Below, piece by piece: positions 8,703 through 19,008 of a DNA stretch of 64,000 nt (position 1 is the first letter of the stretch; every line of letters starts with the position of its first letter). Source of the stretch: Pantoea sp. A4. Lineage in GTDB: Bacteria; Pseudomonadota; Gammaproteobacteria; Enterobacterales; Enterobacteriaceae. Below the pieces are notes generated by a model. The model was not told the DNA's origin and made no database searches. It worked only from the letters and a program-made list of their open reading frames with translations. Position numbers and translations under genes: made by a program. The stretch lies in contig NZ_ALXE01000021.1 in the NCBI RefSeq assembly GCF_000295955.2, forward strand, positions 1 through 64,000. Direction: 5' to 3'.

Positions 8703-11116
8703 TCTGGCGCTGGTTCTGGCGCGAGTGGCGCTCGCCCTCGCTGTTGATTGTCTGGCTGGCGCTGACGCTGGCTGTGGCTTGCGTTTTAGCGCTGGGGTCG
8801 ATCAGCGATCGCATGGAAAAAGGCCTGACCCAGCAAAGCCGTGATTTTATGGCAGGCGATCGTACGCTGCACAGTAGCGCCTTGATTCCCCAGTCGTGGC
8901 TTGATCAAGCCCAGCAGGATGGGCTCTCAGTCAGCCGCCAGCTGATCTTCATGACCATGACCTTTGCAGTAGATAAACCGCAGTTGGCCTCGGTAAAAGC
9001 GGTAGACAATCGCTACCCCATGTTTGGCACCTTGCTAACCAATCCTCCGGACCTTAAGCCCGCGCCCGGGACTGCTCTTGCAGCGCCTCGCCTGATGGCG
9101 CTGCTAAACCTGAAAGTGGGCGATAAGCTGGATGTGGGAGATACCACGCTGACCATTGCCGGTGAGTTGATTCAGGAACCGGATGGCGGGTTTAATCCGT
9201 TCCAGATGGCACCGCGACTGATGATTAATCTGGCGGATGTCGATAAAACCGGCGCGATTCAACCCGGTAGCCGCTACACCTGGCACTATAAATTTTCCGG
9301 CAATCCCGATCAGCTTGCCGCTTATGACAGCTGGATCAAACCGCAGCTAAAACCGGATCAGCGCTGGATCAGCGTTGAAAACTCGGAAGATGCGCTGGGC
9401 CGTTCCATGCAGCGAGCACAGCAATTCCTGCTGCTTTCCGCCTTACTGACGCTGATGCTGGCCATTGCGGCAGTCACGGTCGCCATGAATCACTATTGCA
9501 GCAGCCGCTATGACCTGATCGCGATCCTGAAAACCCTGGGGGCTTCTCGTCAGTCGCTACAAAAACTGATTATCGGCCAGTGGCTGGCGGTGCTGGTGTT
9601 GGCCGCAATATGCGGCAGTGTAATAGGCCAGGGCGTAGAAGCAGCACTGCTGGTGATGCTCAAACCGGTCTTACCGGCGGCTTTGCCTGCGGCTAGCGGC
9701 TGGCCGTGGCTGTGGGCCTGTGGTTCGCTGTTTACTATCTCGTTACTGGTGGGTATTCGCCCCTATCGCCTGTTACTGGCGACTCAGCCACTGCGCGTAT
9801 TACGGCGTGATGCCGTTGCCAGTCTGTGGCCGCTGAAATTTTATCTCCCCCTGATGGTGCTGGTGGTGATCGGTTTACTGGCGCTGCTGGTGGGCAACAG
9901 TAAGTTACTCTGGTCGCTGCTGGCGGGCGTTGTGCTGCTGGCCGGTCTGTTATCTCTGCTGGGGTGGGGGACTTTGCTGCTGTTACGTCGCCTGGTGGTG
10001 CGCAGTCTGGCGTTGCGATTAGCCATTAATCGCCTGTTACGGCAACCGGCGCAAACCCTGAGCCAACTGGCGGCATTTTCATTCTCCTTTATGCTGTTGG
10101 CACTATTGCTGGTGATGCGGGGCGATCTGCTGGATCGCTGGCAGCAGCAACTGCCGCCAGACAGTCCCAACTATTTCCTGTTGAACATTACCCAGGATCA
10201 GGTGCCGCAGGTGCGGGATTTCCTGCAACAGCATCAGATCCAACCGGACACGTTCTATCCTGTTGTACGCGTGCGTTTGACTCAACTTAATGGCGAAGAT
10301 GCCGATCCGAAAAAAGATCCGTCACTGAACCGTGAGCTGAATCTGACGGCGTTAGCCGAGAGGCCAGAGCATAATCCGATCGTGGCAGGAAGTTGGCCGC
10401 CAAAAGCGGGTGAAGTCTCCATGGAAGCTGATTTAGCCGATCGCCTCGGTGTGAAACTGGGCGATACCTTGACCTTTACCGGCGATACCCAACAGTTCAG
10501 TGCGCGTATCAGTAGTCTGCGGAAAGTTGACTGGGAGAGCTTACGGCCTAACTTCTTCTTTATTTTCCCGCCGGGCGCACTGGATGCGCAGCCGCAAACC
10601 TGGTTGACCAGTTTCCGTCTCGATAGCAATCCGGAACTGCTGGCACAGTTGAATCGTCAGTTCCCGACGCTGAGCCTGCTGGATATTGGCAGTATTCTCG
10701 GCCAAATCAGCCAGGTGCTCAGCCAGGTGAGCCGTGCACTGGAAGTGATGGTCATACTGGTGACGTTATGTGGTTTGCTGCTGCTGTTGGCACAGATTCA
10801 GGTTGGCATGCGCCAGCGGCGTCAGGAACTGGTGGTCTATCGTACCCTTGGCGCTGGCAAGCGCCTGCTGCGAACCACGCTGTGGTGTGAGTTTGCACTG
10901 TTGGGCGTGGTAGCGGGTATTGCGGCGGCACTGGGCGCAGAAGCAGCGCTGTGGGCATTGCAGCGTAAGGTGTTTGATTTCCCGTGGCAGCCAGACTGGA
11001 CGCTGTGGCTGGCGCTCCCGCTGTGTGGTGCGCTGTTGCTCTCATTGTGCGGTGGCTGGCTGGGCGTACGTTTGCTCAACGGTAAAGCACTGTTCCGCCG
11101 TTTCGAATCGGCATAA
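8699..11116 (+). CDS. ybbP: ABC transporter permease YbbP (MacB/FtsX-like)
   Basis: The 805-residue inner membrane protein has a first membrane segment at LLIVWLALTLAVACVLALG, large periplasmic domains, and two FtsX-type permease blocks (around LLLSALLTLMLAIAAVTVAM and VMVILVTLCGLLLLLAQIQ). The ATG at 8699 overlaps the ybbA stop, so the two are coupled. Length is nearly identical to E. coli YbbP. The neighbouring tesA and ybbO suggest a lipid-related role, which is inference. Confidence 0.94.
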   Translation: MIWRWFWREWRSPSLLIVWLALTLAVACVLALGSISDRMEKGLTQQSRDFMAGDRTLHSSALIPQSWLDQAQQDGLSVSRQLIFMTMTFAVDKPQLASVKAVDNRYPMFGTLLTNPPDLKPAPGTALAAPRLMALLNLKVGDKLDVGDTTLTIAGELIQEPDGGFNPFQMAPRLMINLADVDKTGAIQPGSRYTWHYKFSGNPDQLAAYDSWIKPQLKPDQRWISVENSEDALGRSMQRAQQFLLLSALLTLMLAIAAVTVAMNHYCSSRYDLIAILKTLGASRQSLQKLIIGQWLAVLVLAAICGSVIGQGVEAALLVMLKPVLPAALPAASGWPWLWACGSLFTISLLVGIRPYRLLLATQPLRVLRRDAVASLWPLKFYLPLMVLVVIGLLALLVGNSKLLWSLLAGVVLLAGLLSLLGWGTLLLLRRLVVRSLALRLAINRLLRQPAQTLSQLAAFSFSFMLLALLLVMRGDLLDRWQQQLPPDSPNYFLLNITQDQVPQVRDFLQQHQIQPDTFYPVVRVRLTQLNGEDADPKKDPSLNRELNLTALAERPEHNPIVAGSWPPKAGEVSMEADLADRLGVKLGDTLTFTGDTQQFSARISSLRKVDWESLRPNFFFIFPPGALDAQPQTWLTSFRLDSNPELLAQLNRQFPTLSLLDIGSILGQISQVLSQVSRALEVMVILVTLCGLLLLLAQIQVGMRQRRQELVVYRTLGAGKRLLRTTLWCEFALLGVVAGIAAALGAEAALWALQRKVFDFPWQPDWTLWLALPLCGALLLSLCGGWLGVRLLNGKALFRRFESA

Positions 11117-11119
11117 AAA

Positions 11120-11140
11120 AAGCCGGTCAGTGACCGGCTT
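11120..11140. terminator. Bidirectional terminator between ybbP and purK
   Basis: AAGCCGGTCA and TGACCGGCTT form a tight hairpin just after the ybbP stop, with A-rich sequence before it so that both strands end in a stem plus U-tract. It lies 6 bases from the purK stop on the other strand. Confidence 0.85.
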
Positions 11141-11146
11141 TGCTGA

Positions 11147-12211
11147 TTACAGCTTTTCTACTGCCCAGGCGATGCCGCTGGCATACTCCTGCGGCAGTTG
11201 TGGCACCAGAGCATTCAGTGCAGTGGCTAAACGCGGGTGATCGCTGTCGCTGAGGTTGAGATGTCCGACTTTACGGCCAGGACGTACTTCTTTCTCATAC
11301 CAATGCAGATGCACCAGGGGCTGCGCCAGCCAGTCATAATTCACGTCGGTGCCAATCAGGTTAACCATCACTGAAGTGGCTGCAACCACGGGCTGCGGCA
11401 GCGCCAGGCCGAGTACCGCACGCAAATGCAGCTCAAACTGGCTGACAGAAGCACCATTTTGCGTCCAGTGGCCGCTGTTGTGCACGCGAGGCGCTAACTC
11501 ATTGATCAGCAAACCTTCAGGCGTAATAAAGCATTCCATCGCCATCACACCAACATAGTTCAGTTCATGCATAATCGCGCTGAGCATGCTTTCAGCCTGC
11601 GCCTGCTGCGCGGCATCGGCTTGCGCGAAGGCTACGCTGGTGCGCAGAATGCCTTCCTGATGGAGGTTATGAGTTAACGGATAGAACACCGTGCTGCCAT
11701 CATGTCCACGCGCACCAACCAGCGAAACTTCACCAAGGAAGTTAATGCCCTGCTCAACAATACATTCGCCATAGCATTCATCTGGCAGCGTGTCAGTTTC
11801 ATTGGCACGCAGGCGCCACTGACCGCGACCATCGTAGCCACCGGTGCGACGTTTAACGATCGCCAGTTCGCCAAGGGTGCTGAACACCTGCGGCCATTCC
11901 GCTTTGTCTGCCAGTAACTGCCACGGCGCTGTTGCCAGATTGAGCTGGTCGAGCAGCTGTTTCTGCGTCAAACGGTCAGCCAGACGCGGGAAAATGTCGC
12001 GGTTCACAAAGGCAGGATGGCTAGCCAACTCGCGCGTGAGGGCGGTTTCAGGCCAGCGTTCGACCTCGGCGGTGATCACACTCTGTGCAATCGGCAGTGA
12101 CTCGGGCTCCGCATCAATTCCCACCGGATACACCTGAATACCCAGTGGCTCAGCGGCCTGACGCAGCATGCGTCCTAGCTGGCCGTTGCCCAGTACGCAA
12201 ACCGGCTTCAT
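11147..12211 (-). CDS. purK: N5-carboxyaminoimidazole ribonucleotide synthase PurK
   Basis: The 354-residue ATP-grasp enzyme converts AIR, bicarbonate and ATP to N5-CAIR in purine synthesis. It has the N-terminal Rossmann-like motif [13 protein letters not shown], the ATP-grasp block [14 protein letters not shown] and the metal site [15 protein letters not shown]. Its start overlaps the purE stop by 4 bases, so the pair is translated as a unit, as in other enterobacteria. Confidence 0.97.
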   Translation of the reverse strand: MKPVCVLGNGQLGRMLRQAAEPLGIQVYPVGIDAEPESLPIAQSVITAEVERWPETALTRELASHPAFVNRDIFPRLADRLTQKQLLDQLNLATAPWQLLADKAEWPQVFSTLGELAIVKRRTGGYDGRGQWRLRANETDTLPDECYGECIVEQGINFLGEVSLVGARGHDGSTVFYPLTHNLHQEGILRTSVAFAQADAAQQAQAESMLSAIMHELNYVGVMAMECFITPEGLLINELAPRVHNSGHWTQNGASVSQFELHLRAVLGLALPQPVVAATSVMVNLIGTDVNYDWLAQPLVHLHWYEKEVRPGRKVGHLNLSDSDHPRLATALNALVPQLPQEYASGIAWAVEKL

Positions 12212-12723
12212 GCTTCCTCCCGTGGGTCCGGGTTATTCAGCACGTCATCGGTCTGGGCCTGACGCCAGTTCGCCAGACGCGTATTCAGCGCTGCGTCGTG
12301 AATCGCCAGGATCTGTGCAGCCAGCAGGCCAGCATTGGCGGCACCGGCTTTGCCGATCGCCAGCGTACCCACCGGAATCCCGCGTGGCATCTGTACAATG
12401 GAGTAGAGGCTGTCAACGCCGCTCAGGGCTGCGCTCTGTACCGGAACACCCAGTACTGGCACCAGCGTTTTGGCTGCCAGCATGCCTGGCAGATGAGCGG
12501 CACCACCGGCACCCGCAATGATCACCTGGTAGCCATTATCGGCGGCGGTTTCAGCAAAGCTGAACAGCTTATCTGGCGTACGGTGAGCAGAAACCACTTC
12601 AACATTGAAGGGGACGTCCAGCGTGGTGAGGATTTCCGCAGCGAACTGCATCGTGGCCCAGTCACTTTTGGAACCCATGACAATAGCGATACGGGCCGTG
12701 GTGGCGGCAGCATTGGATGACAT
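12208..12723 (-). CDS. purE: N5-CAIR mutase PurE
   Basis: The 171-residue class I PurE carries the signature GSKSDW at about residues 17-22, SAHRTP near 45 and the GGAAHLPG loop. It moves the carboxyl group of N5-CAIR to give CAIR, the step after PurK. A PurR-box match lies 86 bases upstream of the start. Confidence 0.97.
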   Translation of the reverse strand: MSSNAAATTARIAIVMGSKSDWATMQFAAEILTTLDVPFNVEVVSAHRTPDKLFSFAETAADNGYQVIIAGAGGAAHLPGMLAAKTLVPVLGVPVQSAALSGVDSLYSIVQMPRGIPVGTLAIGKAGAANAGLLAAQILAIHDAALNTRLANWRQAQTDDVLNNPDPREEA

Positions 12724-12808
12724 GCGGTCAACTCCTGTGAATATTCATACGTACCTGGCCGGTCGGTCAGGTGAAGAAGGGCACAGAGAATAGCATGAGA
12801 AGTGCGGA

Positions 12809-12824
12809 AGGAAAACGGTTGCGT
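12809..12824 (-). promoter_or_regulatory. PurR operator upstream of purEK
   Basis: The minus strand reads ACGCAACCGTTTTCCT, which matches the enterobacterial PurR consensus ANGCAANCGNTTNCNT at every fixed position. Location 86 bases upstream of purE agrees with hypoxanthine/guanine-dependent PurR repression of purEK. Confidence 0.85.
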
Positions 12825-12830
12825 CAGAGG

Positions 12831-12854
12831 AAAACCGGCACAAGGGCCGGTTTT
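12831..12854 (-). terminator. Terminator after lpxH
   Basis: AAAACCGGC and GCCGGTTTT form a stem directly at the lpxH stop, followed on the minus strand by a short T-run. It separates lpxH from the purE promoter region. Confidence 0.75.
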
Positions 12855-13570
12855 CAGAACGGAAAGCGGATCAATTGAATACCGTTGGCATCGAGTTGGA
12901 TCATCGATCCTTCTTCGTGCCACGCACCCAGTACGGCACGCTGTGCGGGCTGGGTCTGCAAGGCAAACTGATGAATCGCCGGTCGATGCGTATGGCCGTG
13001 GATCAGCGTTTTCACCTGCTGGCGTAGCATGGTGCTCTCCACCGCCTGCAAATTCACATCCATAATGCTGATGGATTTGTGCTGATTAGCCTGCTTGCTA
13101 CCTGCACGCATTTTACCGGCAATACGCTGACGTAAGCGTAAGGGTAGCGCGAGAAACAGCCGTTGTAGCCAGCGTTTATGCACCTTAGCGCGAAAATTCT
13201 GGTAGCCAGTATCATCAGTACATAAGGTATCACCGTGCATAATCAGTACCCGGTGACCATAGCACTCCAGCACCTGCTCCTCTGGCAACAGGGTCATGCC
13301 GCTGGCGCGCGCAAAACGCTGCCCAAGCAGGAAATCACGATTGCCATGAATAAAGAAGGTCGGGATGGGCAGTGCGCGCAGTGCCTGAGCGATTTGTTGA
13401 TGCAACGGATTAGGATCGTCATCGCCGATCCAGGCTTCGAACAGATCGCCGAGAATGTAAAGCGCATCGCAGTGTGGCGCTTCTCGCTGCAAAAAATGCA
13501 GAAAACCGGCGGTAATCGCCGGTTCTTCCTGACACAGATGCAGATCTGCGATAAACAGGGTGCGAGACAT
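12854..13570 (-). CDS. lpxH: UDP-2,3-diacylglucosamine diphosphatase LpxH
   Basis: The 238-residue calcineurin-like metallophosphoesterase has metal ligands in ADLHL (residues 8-12), [22 protein letters not shown] and GHTHRP. It releases UMP from UDP-2,3-diacylglucosamine to make lipid X in lipid A synthesis, peripherally at the inner membrane. Its start overlaps the ppiB stop by one base (TAATG), indicating a coupled ppiB-lpxH operon. Confidence 0.96.
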   Translation of the reverse strand: MSRTLFIADLHLCQEEPAITAGFLHFLQREAPHCDALYILGDLFEAWIGDDDPNPLHQQIAQALRALPIPTFFIHGNRDFLLGQRFARASGMTLLPEEQVLECYGHRVLIMHGDTLCTDDTGYQNFRAKVHKRWLQRLFLALPLRLRQRIAGKMRAGSKQANQHKSISIMDVNLQAVESTMLRQQVKTLIHGHTHRPAIHQFALQTQPAQRAVLGAWHEEGSMIQLDANGIQLIRFPF

Positions 13571-14064
13571 TACTCGCTAACGGTGACTTTCTGGATCACT
13601 ACGTCATCAACTGGCACGTCCTGGTGCATGCCGCTGCGGCCGGTTTTTACCGCTTTGATTTTGTCTACAACGTCCATACCTTCAACCACTTCGGCGAACA
13701 CGCAGTAGCCCCAGCCCTGCAGGTCAGCAGAACGGTAGTTCAGGAAGTCGTTGTCGGCTACGTTGATGAAGAACTGAGCGGTAGCAGAGTGAGGAGCCTG
13801 GGTACGCGCCATTGCCAGCGTGCCTTTGGTATTTTTCAGGCCGTTGTTCGCTTCGTTCTTGATCTCGCCTTTGGTTTCTTTCTGATCCATGCCTGGCTCG
13901 AAGCCGCCGCCCTGAATCATAAAGCCGTTGATCACACGGTGGAAAATGGTGTTGTCGTAGAAACCTTCACGGCAGTAATCCAGGAAGTTTTTCACGGTTG
14001 CTGGTGCTTTGTCGTCGAAAGTTTTGATGACGATGTCGCCATGATTGGTCTGGAAGGTAACCAT
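13570..14064 (-). CDS. ppiB: Cytoplasmic peptidyl-prolyl isomerase B (cyclophilin)
   Basis: The 164-residue single-domain cyclophilin has [13 protein letters not shown], the active-site Arg/Phe/Gln set, and [17 protein letters not shown]. There is no signal peptide, unlike PpiA. The start [12 protein letters not shown] at 14064 matches the E. coli protein; a longer frame upstream is not supported. It precedes lpxH in a two-gene operon, and cysS is divergent. Confidence 0.95.
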   Translation of the reverse strand: MVTFQTNHGDIVIKTFDDKAPATVKNFLDYCREGFYDNTIFHRVINGFMIQGGGFEPGMDQKETKGEIKNEANNGLKNTKGTLAMARTQAPHSATAQFFINVADNDFLNYRSADLQGWGYCVFAEVVEGMDVVDKIKAVKTGRSGMHQDVPVDDVVIQKVTVSE

Positions 14065-14282
14065 TATTCTCATCCTGTAAAGGGTAGTCAGTGTACGCAC
14101 CACGTCCCGGTGCGGGGCGCGGGCTTATAGTCGACGGTTTTTATAACACAAATTGACATGATGAGTCAGCCTGACTGCATAAGAAGCTGCACTTTGCATC
14201 GCACCAGGTGAAAAAATACGGCACAATATCCGGATAACATGAAAAAGTGTCATCCGCACACGTCTCAATACGGAACTGTTAA

Positions 14283-15668
14283 ATGCTAAAGATTTATAAC
14301 ACCCTGAGTCGACAGAAAGAGGAATTTAAACCGATCCATGCCGGCGAAATCGGTATGTATGTGTGTGGTATTACGGTTTACGACCTCTGTCATATCGGCC
14401 ATGGCCGTACCTTTGTGGCATTTGACGTGGTTTCTCGCTATCTGCGCTATGTGGGCTACAAGCTCAACTATGTGCGTAATATCACTGATATCGATGATAA
14501 AATCATTAAACGTGCGCAGGAAAATGGCGAAACCATTGAAACCCTGACCAACCGCATGATTGCAGAAATGCACAAAGATTTTGCCGCGCTCGGCATTCTG
14601 CCACCGAATCAGGAACCTCGTGCTACGCGCCACATCGGCGAAATCATCGACCTGGTTGAGCGTCTGATCGCGCGCGGCCATGCCTATGTGGCAGACAATG
14701 GCGATGTGATGTTTGATGTGCTGAGCGATGTCGATTACGGCAAGCTGTCACGCCAGGACCTGGAGCAGCTGCAAGCGGGTGCTCGCGTCGAAGTGGCAGA
14801 AGTTAAACGTAACCCGATGGATTTCGTGCTGTGGAAGATGTCCAAGGCCGATGAGCCATTCTGGCCTTCTCCGTGGGGCAATGGTCGTCCGGGCTGGCAC
14901 ATTGAGTGTTCTGCTATGAACTGCAAGCAGCTCGGCGCGCACTTCGATATTCACGGTGGCGGTTCAGATCTGATGTTCCCGCACCATGAAAACGAAATCG
15001 CGCAGTCAACCTGTGCGCACGATGGCCCTTACGTCAACTACTGGATGCACTCCGGGATGGTGATGGTGGACCGCGAGAAGATGTCTAAATCGCTGGGTAA
15101 CTTCTTCACCGTGCGTGACGTGTTGCAGCACTATGATGCAGAAACCGTGCGTTACTTCCTGATGTCTGGCCACTACCGTAGCCAGCTCAACTACGGCACC
15201 GAGAACCTGAATCAGGCGCGTGCTGGCCTCGAGCGTCTCTATACCGCTTTGCGCCACACCGATACCAGCGTGGCAGCGCAGGGCGGCGAAGAGTTTGACG
15301 CCCGTTTCCGTGCCGCGATGGATGATGACTTCAACACGCCAGAAGCCTACTCCGTGCTGTTCGATATGGCGCGCGAAGTGAACCGCCTGAAAGGCGAAGA
15401 TGCTACCGCCGCGAACGCACTGGCAGCCAAACTGCGTGAAATCGCTAATGTGTTGGGCATCCTGCAACAAGATCCAGAGCTGTTCCTGCAAAGCGGTGCG
15501 CAGAGCAATGACGATGAAGTGGCCGAAATTGAGGCGCTGATCGTGATGCGTAACGATGCACGTAAAGCCAAAGACTGGGCGCAGGCCGATGTAGCACGCG
15601 ATAAGCTGAACGCATTAGGCATTGTGCTGGAAGATGGGCCGCAGGGCACCACCTGGCGACGTAAATAA
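14283..15668 (+). CDS. cysS: Cysteinyl-tRNA synthetase
   Basis: The 461-residue class Ia synthetase has zinc ligands around [10 protein letters not shown], the HIGH-type motif HIGHGRTF, a WHIECSAM block, [14 protein letters not shown] and the KMSKSLGN loop. Length equals that of E. coli CysS. It charges tRNA-Cys in the cytoplasm. A Rho-independent terminator follows immediately. Confidence 0.98.
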   Translation: MLKIYNTLSRQKEEFKPIHAGEIGMYVCGITVYDLCHIGHGRTFVAFDVVSRYLRYVGYKLNYVRNITDIDDKIIKRAQENGETIETLTNRMIAEMHKDFAALGILPPNQEPRATRHIGEIIDLVERLIARGHAYVADNGDVMFDVLSDVDYGKLSRQDLEQLQAGARVEVAEVKRNPMDFVLWKMSKADEPFWPSPWGNGRPGWHIECSAMNCKQLGAHFDIHGGGSDLMFPHHENEIAQSTCAHDGPYVNYWMHSGMVMVDREKMSKSLGNFFTVRDVLQHYDAETVRYFLMSGHYRSQLNYGTENLNQARAGLERLYTALRHTDTSVAAQGGEEFDARFRAAMDDDFNTPEAYSVLFDMAREVNRLKGEDATAANALAAKLREIANVLGILQQDPELFLQSGAQSNDDEVAEIEALIVMRNDARKAKDWAQADVARDKLNALGIVLEDGPQGTTWRRK

Positions 15669-15672
15669 GCAA

Positions 15673-15697
15673 GAGGGCGAGCAATCGCCCTTTTTTA
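15673..15697 (+). terminator. cysS terminator
   Basis: GAGGGCGA and TCGCCCTT form a stem followed by six T residues, ending 5-30 bases after the cysS stop. Confidence 0.9.
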
Positions 15698-15737
15698 TGG
15701 ACGCTTGCGCTAACAGCTAAGCGTGCAGGACAGAAAA

Positions 15738-15761
15738 AAGGCGCTCAGTATGGGCGCCTTT
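15738..15761 (-). terminator. ybcJ/folD terminator
   Basis: AAAGGCGC and GGCGCCTTT pair around an 8-base loop. On the minus strand the stem is followed by a T-run, 20 bases after the ybcJ stop. Confidence 0.85.
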
Positions 15762-15780
15762 GTTGTTTTAACCTGACGGC

Positions 15781-15993
15781 TTACGCGACGACAGTGATGC
15801 TCTGCCCGGCGAACGAGACCGTCTGGCCTGGGAAGATTTTGCAGCGCTTACGCGTTTCAACCGCGCCATCAACGCTGACTTGACCTTCGTCGATCACGAT
15901 TTTTGCCTGTGCACCACTTTCTACCCAGCCTTCCAGCTTCAGCAGGTCACACAGATCAACGTGGGCGTGTTTGCCCAGAGAGAAAGTTGCCAT
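15781..15993 (-). CDS. ybcJ: RNA-binding S4-like protein YbcJ
   Basis: The 70-residue basic protein ([18 protein letters not shown]...) has an S4 fold with EGQVSVDGAVETRKRCKI, the RNA-binding loop motif. It equals the E. coli length when started at 15993, where the ATG overlaps the folD stop by one base (TAATG). The function is not firmly known; RNA binding is inferred from the fold. Confidence 0.93.
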   Translation of the reverse strand: MATFSLGKHAHVDLCDLLKLEGWVESGAQAKIVIDEGQVSVDGAVETRKRCKIFPGQTVSFAGQSITVVA

Positions 15994-16859
15994 TATGCCT
16001 GTGCTCCATCGTGGTACTCTTCGCACGCCTGTAGCGTGTTCTGAATCAGGGTAGCAACGGTCATTGGACCTACGCCGCCCGGTACTGGGGTGATAAAGGA
16101 AGCACGCTCCGCAGCGGCTTCGTACTCTACATCGCCAACAACTTTGCCGCTTTCCAGACGGTTAATACCCACATCGATCACGATGGCACCAGATTTAATC
16201 CAGTCACCTGGAATGAAGCCCGGTTTGCCCACGGCAACCACCAGCAGGTCGGCGTGTTCGACGTGATGACGCAGGTTTTTGGTGAAGCGGTGAGTCACGG
16301 TGGTGGTGCAGCCTGCCAGCAGCAGTTCCATGCTCATCGGACGGCCTACGATGTTTGAAGCGCCAATGACTACCGCATTCAGACCGTAGGTGTCGATGTT
16401 ATAACGCTCCAGCAGCGTAATGATGCCGCGTGGGGTGCAAGGGCGCAGCAGTGGCGCACGCTGGCACAGACGACCTACGTTGTAAGGATGGAAGCCATCA
16501 ACGTCTTTGTCCGGCACGATGCGTTCCAGCACTTTGACGTTATCGATACCGGCAGGCAGCGGTAGCTGCACCAGGATGCCATCAATTGCGCTATCGTTAT
16601 TGAGCTGGTCAATCAGTTCTAACAGTTCTGCTTCGCTGGTGGTAGCGGGCAGGTCGTAAGAGCGGGAAACGAATCCAACTTCTTCGCAGGCGCGACGTTT
16701 GCTCGCCACATAGATCTGCGATGCCGGGTTTTCACCCACCAACACCACTGCCAGACCAGGTGCGCGTTTACCGTCCGCTATGCGTTGCTGAACTTTTTCA
16801 GCAACCTCAGAGCGCACCTGCTGCGCAATCGTTTTACCGTCAATAATCTTTGCTACCAT
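15993..16859 (-). CDS. folD: Methylenetetrahydrofolate dehydrogenase/cyclohydrolase FolD
   Basis: The 288-residue bifunctional enzyme interconverts 5,10-methylene-, methenyl- and 10-formyl-THF. Visible motifs are [14 protein letters not shown] (catalytic Lys), [21 protein letters not shown], the NADP-binding [12 protein letters not shown] and [13 protein letters not shown]. It is co-transcribed with ybcJ and divergent from argU. Confidence 0.97.
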   Translation of the reverse strand: MVAKIIDGKTIAQQVRSEVAEKVQQRIADGKRAPGLAVVLVGENPASQIYVASKRRACEEVGFVSRSYDLPATTSEAELLELIDQLNNDSAIDGILVQLPLPAGIDNVKVLERIVPDKDVDGFHPYNVGRLCQRAPLLRPCTPRGIITLLERYNIDTYGLNAVVIGASNIVGRPMSMELLLAGCTTTVTHRFTKNLRHHVEHADLLVVAVGKPGFIPGDWIKSGAIVIDVGINRLESGKVVGDVEYEAAAERASFITPVPGGVGPMTVATLIQNTLQACEEYHDGAQA

Positions 16860-16996
16860 CAGAGAGGAAATCCACTGTGTTATGTTGAATCGGGGGAATG
16901 GCGCATATTGTGTCAGAAGAGTCGCGTGCTGTCAGGTGTTGCATTGCCACGACTGCACGATTCTTCTGCAACTGATTGCCTGGACGCGTAAAATCG

Positions 16997-17024
16997 TTGA
17001 CTCAGCAAGTGCCCACCGTATAAT
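16997..17024 (+). promoter_or_regulatory. argU promoter
   Basis: TTGACT (16997-17002) and TATAAT (17019-17024) are separated by 16 bases. A GC-rich discriminator follows, and the tRNA begins 18 bases downstream. This is a textbook sigma70 stable-RNA promoter. Confidence 0.85.
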
Positions 17025-17041
17025 CCACCCAGCTTCCCCAA

Positions 17042-17118
17042 GCGCCCTTAGCTCAGCTGGATAGAGCACCGGCCTTCTAAGCCGTAGGTCACAGGTTCGA
17101 ATCCTGTAGGGCGCGCCA
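17042..17118 (+). tRNA. argU: tRNA-Arg(TCT)
   Basis: The 77-base cloverleaf starts GCGCCCTTAGCTCAGCTGG and has the anticodon loop CTTCTAA (TCT reads AGA), the TTCGAATCC T-loop, and a genome-encoded CCA end. The acceptor stem GCGCCCT pairs with AGGGCGC. It closely matches E. coli argU, a common attachment site for prophages and islands. The genes that follow are accessory, but I saw no integrase and no second copy of the tRNA 3' end up to 19.2 kb. Confidence 0.98.
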
Positions 17119-17309
17119 TTTTCACTTCTCCTGTAGTTTACTCAAGTACAAAAATTCCCTTTTAAACCAGCTCACAAGCGAAATATCGTGATCGTGATGT
17201 CTACTAAGTTCTATTGAAAGCTAAATCTATGTGGGGATAGGTTCCTGTTAGACGAACTCCTGATGATCGCTTTTCCTGCTGTTTCAAATGAACAACAATG
17301 CCCATAGCG

Positions 17310-17855
17310 TTAGTTTGCTGCGCTGAAAGGGATCGGGTATTTCAGATCGATTTGTGGCGCATCGCTTAGAAACCTGCCAGATTTTGCCATCAGGTATGCT
17401 GCCATTTCCTCTGGCGTTAAATCGACATGAAACATGTCCTCGTCCTGGAACCATGCATCAGGCCAGTAGATGAGATCAGACGGGTTGGCATCAAAGTTTT
17501 TCTCCAGCAATCCCAGCGCGTAGCTTTGTTCCGATCCCTTGCCTTCAGCATTGCACACGAAATTGATTATCTGAATTAGCTCAAGCCAGGTTAAATCGTT
17601 AATGTATTTTTCCTGATTAAATGCCATCCAGGTAAAGTTCTTTGCACTCGTCCAAGAGGAAAAGTCCCGGAAATCAGAAAATGTTTGTGGGTTGATAACC
17701 TGGCCGTTCCAGTCGGCGATCATCGCTTTTAGCCCTTCATCATCTTCGTTAGTGCCTGTATCAATTTGCGACAGTATTTCTTCGGTAGTGTCAGCTAACA
17801 CCTTAAGTCTTTGGCGACTGATTTTGGCTAGTTGAAAGCGCTCAGGCAATGGCAT
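17310..17855 (-). CDS. Hypothetical protein, 181 residues
   Basis: The start at 17855 (MPLPERFQLAKISRQRL) has AAGGA about 10 bases upstream; an in-frame ATG 24 codons earlier has no such site. The protein is soluble and acidic, rich in Trp/Phe and Asp/Glu (DFRDFSSWTSAKNFTW, YWPDAWFQDEDMFHVDLTPEEM). It has no signal peptide or membrane segment. I do not recognise the family. The gene stands alone downstream of argU in an accessory stretch. Confidence 0.7.
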   Translation of the reverse strand: MPLPERFQLAKISRQRLKVLADTTEEILSQIDTGTNEDDEGLKAMIADWNGQVINPQTFSDFRDFSSWTSAKNFTWMAFNQEKYINDLTWLELIQIINFVCNAEGKGSEQSYALGLLEKNFDANPSDLIYWPDAWFQDEDMFHVDLTPEEMAAYLMAKSGRFLSDAPQIDLKYPIPFSAAN

Positions 17856-18116
17856 TCGGTCTTCCTTGTTAAATTGTGGAGCAGTAGTGATGCGGCGACA
17901 GATAATCTGCGTCAAGGGGGGCCTCATGTAACTTATGAAGACATTACTAACATCGCGGTGTATTAATCAACGGGGAGCAGGTCAGATGAGGTTAATTTTG
18001 CTGTTCACCGCAGGACGTTTTTAAGACGGAGCCAGATGATGAAGAGATGGACTGTAAGGTTTCCTCAATGCTTATAAGGTGTTATAAATCGATAAATTAA
18101 CTGCATGGATGCCATA

Positions 18117-18539
18117 ATGAAAAAAACACTTACTTTTATATGCCTTATTCTATTGGCGGGATGTCAGACACATACAAAACAAACGCCTGGCAAAGCATTG
18201 AGTTTCCCAACCGCTTTGGAAATAAAAAACCAATGCGAATCGGAAACACCGCAGCAGGTTGGGAGCCGGGAACTCCATGTATGGATGTGCCAGTCTGTTA
18301 CTGCAATAGAGTCTCGTTTTTTTGATGCAGATAAATACCAAGGCAAGACCTGCGATATAGTGATTACACAGCCGTTAGGTATGCAACCAACGAACGTTAA
18401 TGCGGAAGGGGGCGATCCCGCTCTGTGTACAGTAGCTCTGGAAGCCACTGAACAAGCCATCAATTCAGGTACTTTCCCCATGCGCCCGGCAACCCTGAAA
18501 GACAAATTTATTCTGCATTTCGCGCCTGAAGGAGGCTGA
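18117..18539 (+). CDS. Small lipoprotein with TolA C-terminal-like domain
   Basis: The 140-residue protein begins MKKTLTFICLILLAGC, a lipoprotein signal with lipobox LAGC. The mature part has YQGKTCDIVITQPLG, EGGDPALCTVALEATEQA and FPMRPATLKDKFILHFAPE, the conserved core of the TolA domain III family with its paired cysteines. TolA-III binds TolB, colicins and filamentous phage g3p. Here it lacks the membrane anchor and long helical domain II of TolA, and is instead a stand-alone lipoprotein. I started at 18117; an ATG four codons earlier would spoil the signal. Role unknown; a Tol-Pal modulator or decoy is inference. Confidence 0.75.
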   Translation: MKKTLTFICLILLAGCQTHTKQTPGKALSFPTALEIKNQCESETPQQVGSRELHVWMCQSVTAIESRFFDADKYQGKTCDIVITQPLGMQPTNVNAEGGDPALCTVALEATEQAINSGTFPMRPATLKDKFILHFAPEGG

Positions 18540-19008
18540 CCGCCGCCGGGCGGTTTTATCCTGGAGTTCATGTGGCATCATTACTGGCGTGCTCCGACGC
18601 CAACACCCACCGGCATTGACCAATCTTTGCAAATATTAGCAAGCTATTAATTACCATCGGTGTTAGGGTGGGGGTTCACTCTCAACCGGATGTCCATTAT
18701 GGAAACTGGTTTTTACTGGGTGGGGGACGGTGTGACAGCGCCGTATGTGTGGTTCTGGCAGTTGGGATATGGTTTCCACCGGCCTTCTGGAACACTCCCC
18801 ATCACGATGCCGAATTTCAAAGCCGCTGGCTTATCTGTGCTTAGCGATAAACTTACTCTAACGGATATCAAGAAAGGCTTTTAAAGGGCAGGGGTGTCTT
18901 TTAGGGCTGATGACATAGCCATAGAGAAAAATGTTTTTCTATGGCTACCTGTTTGAAATATAAAGGTTATACAGACTTACTGTTTAGTTTAAGCGGTAGC
19001 TGCTAACC
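18540..19008. other. Intergenic region, no convincing gene
   Basis: A short GC-rich stem with a T-run (GCCGCCGGGCGGTTTT) follows the lipoprotein stop and may terminate it. The rest is featureless. A 74-codon frame at 18660-18884 starts with GTG and has no ribosome site or recognisable family, so I do not call it. Confidence 0.5.

Noticed and set aside
9841..10170. Antisense frames within ybbP, purEK, cysS and ter genes
   Set aside because: These are GC-rich antisense shadows without ribosome sites or family motifs.
18660..18884. 74-codon plus-strand frame
   Set aside because: GTG start, no ribosome site, composition and peptide not gene-like.
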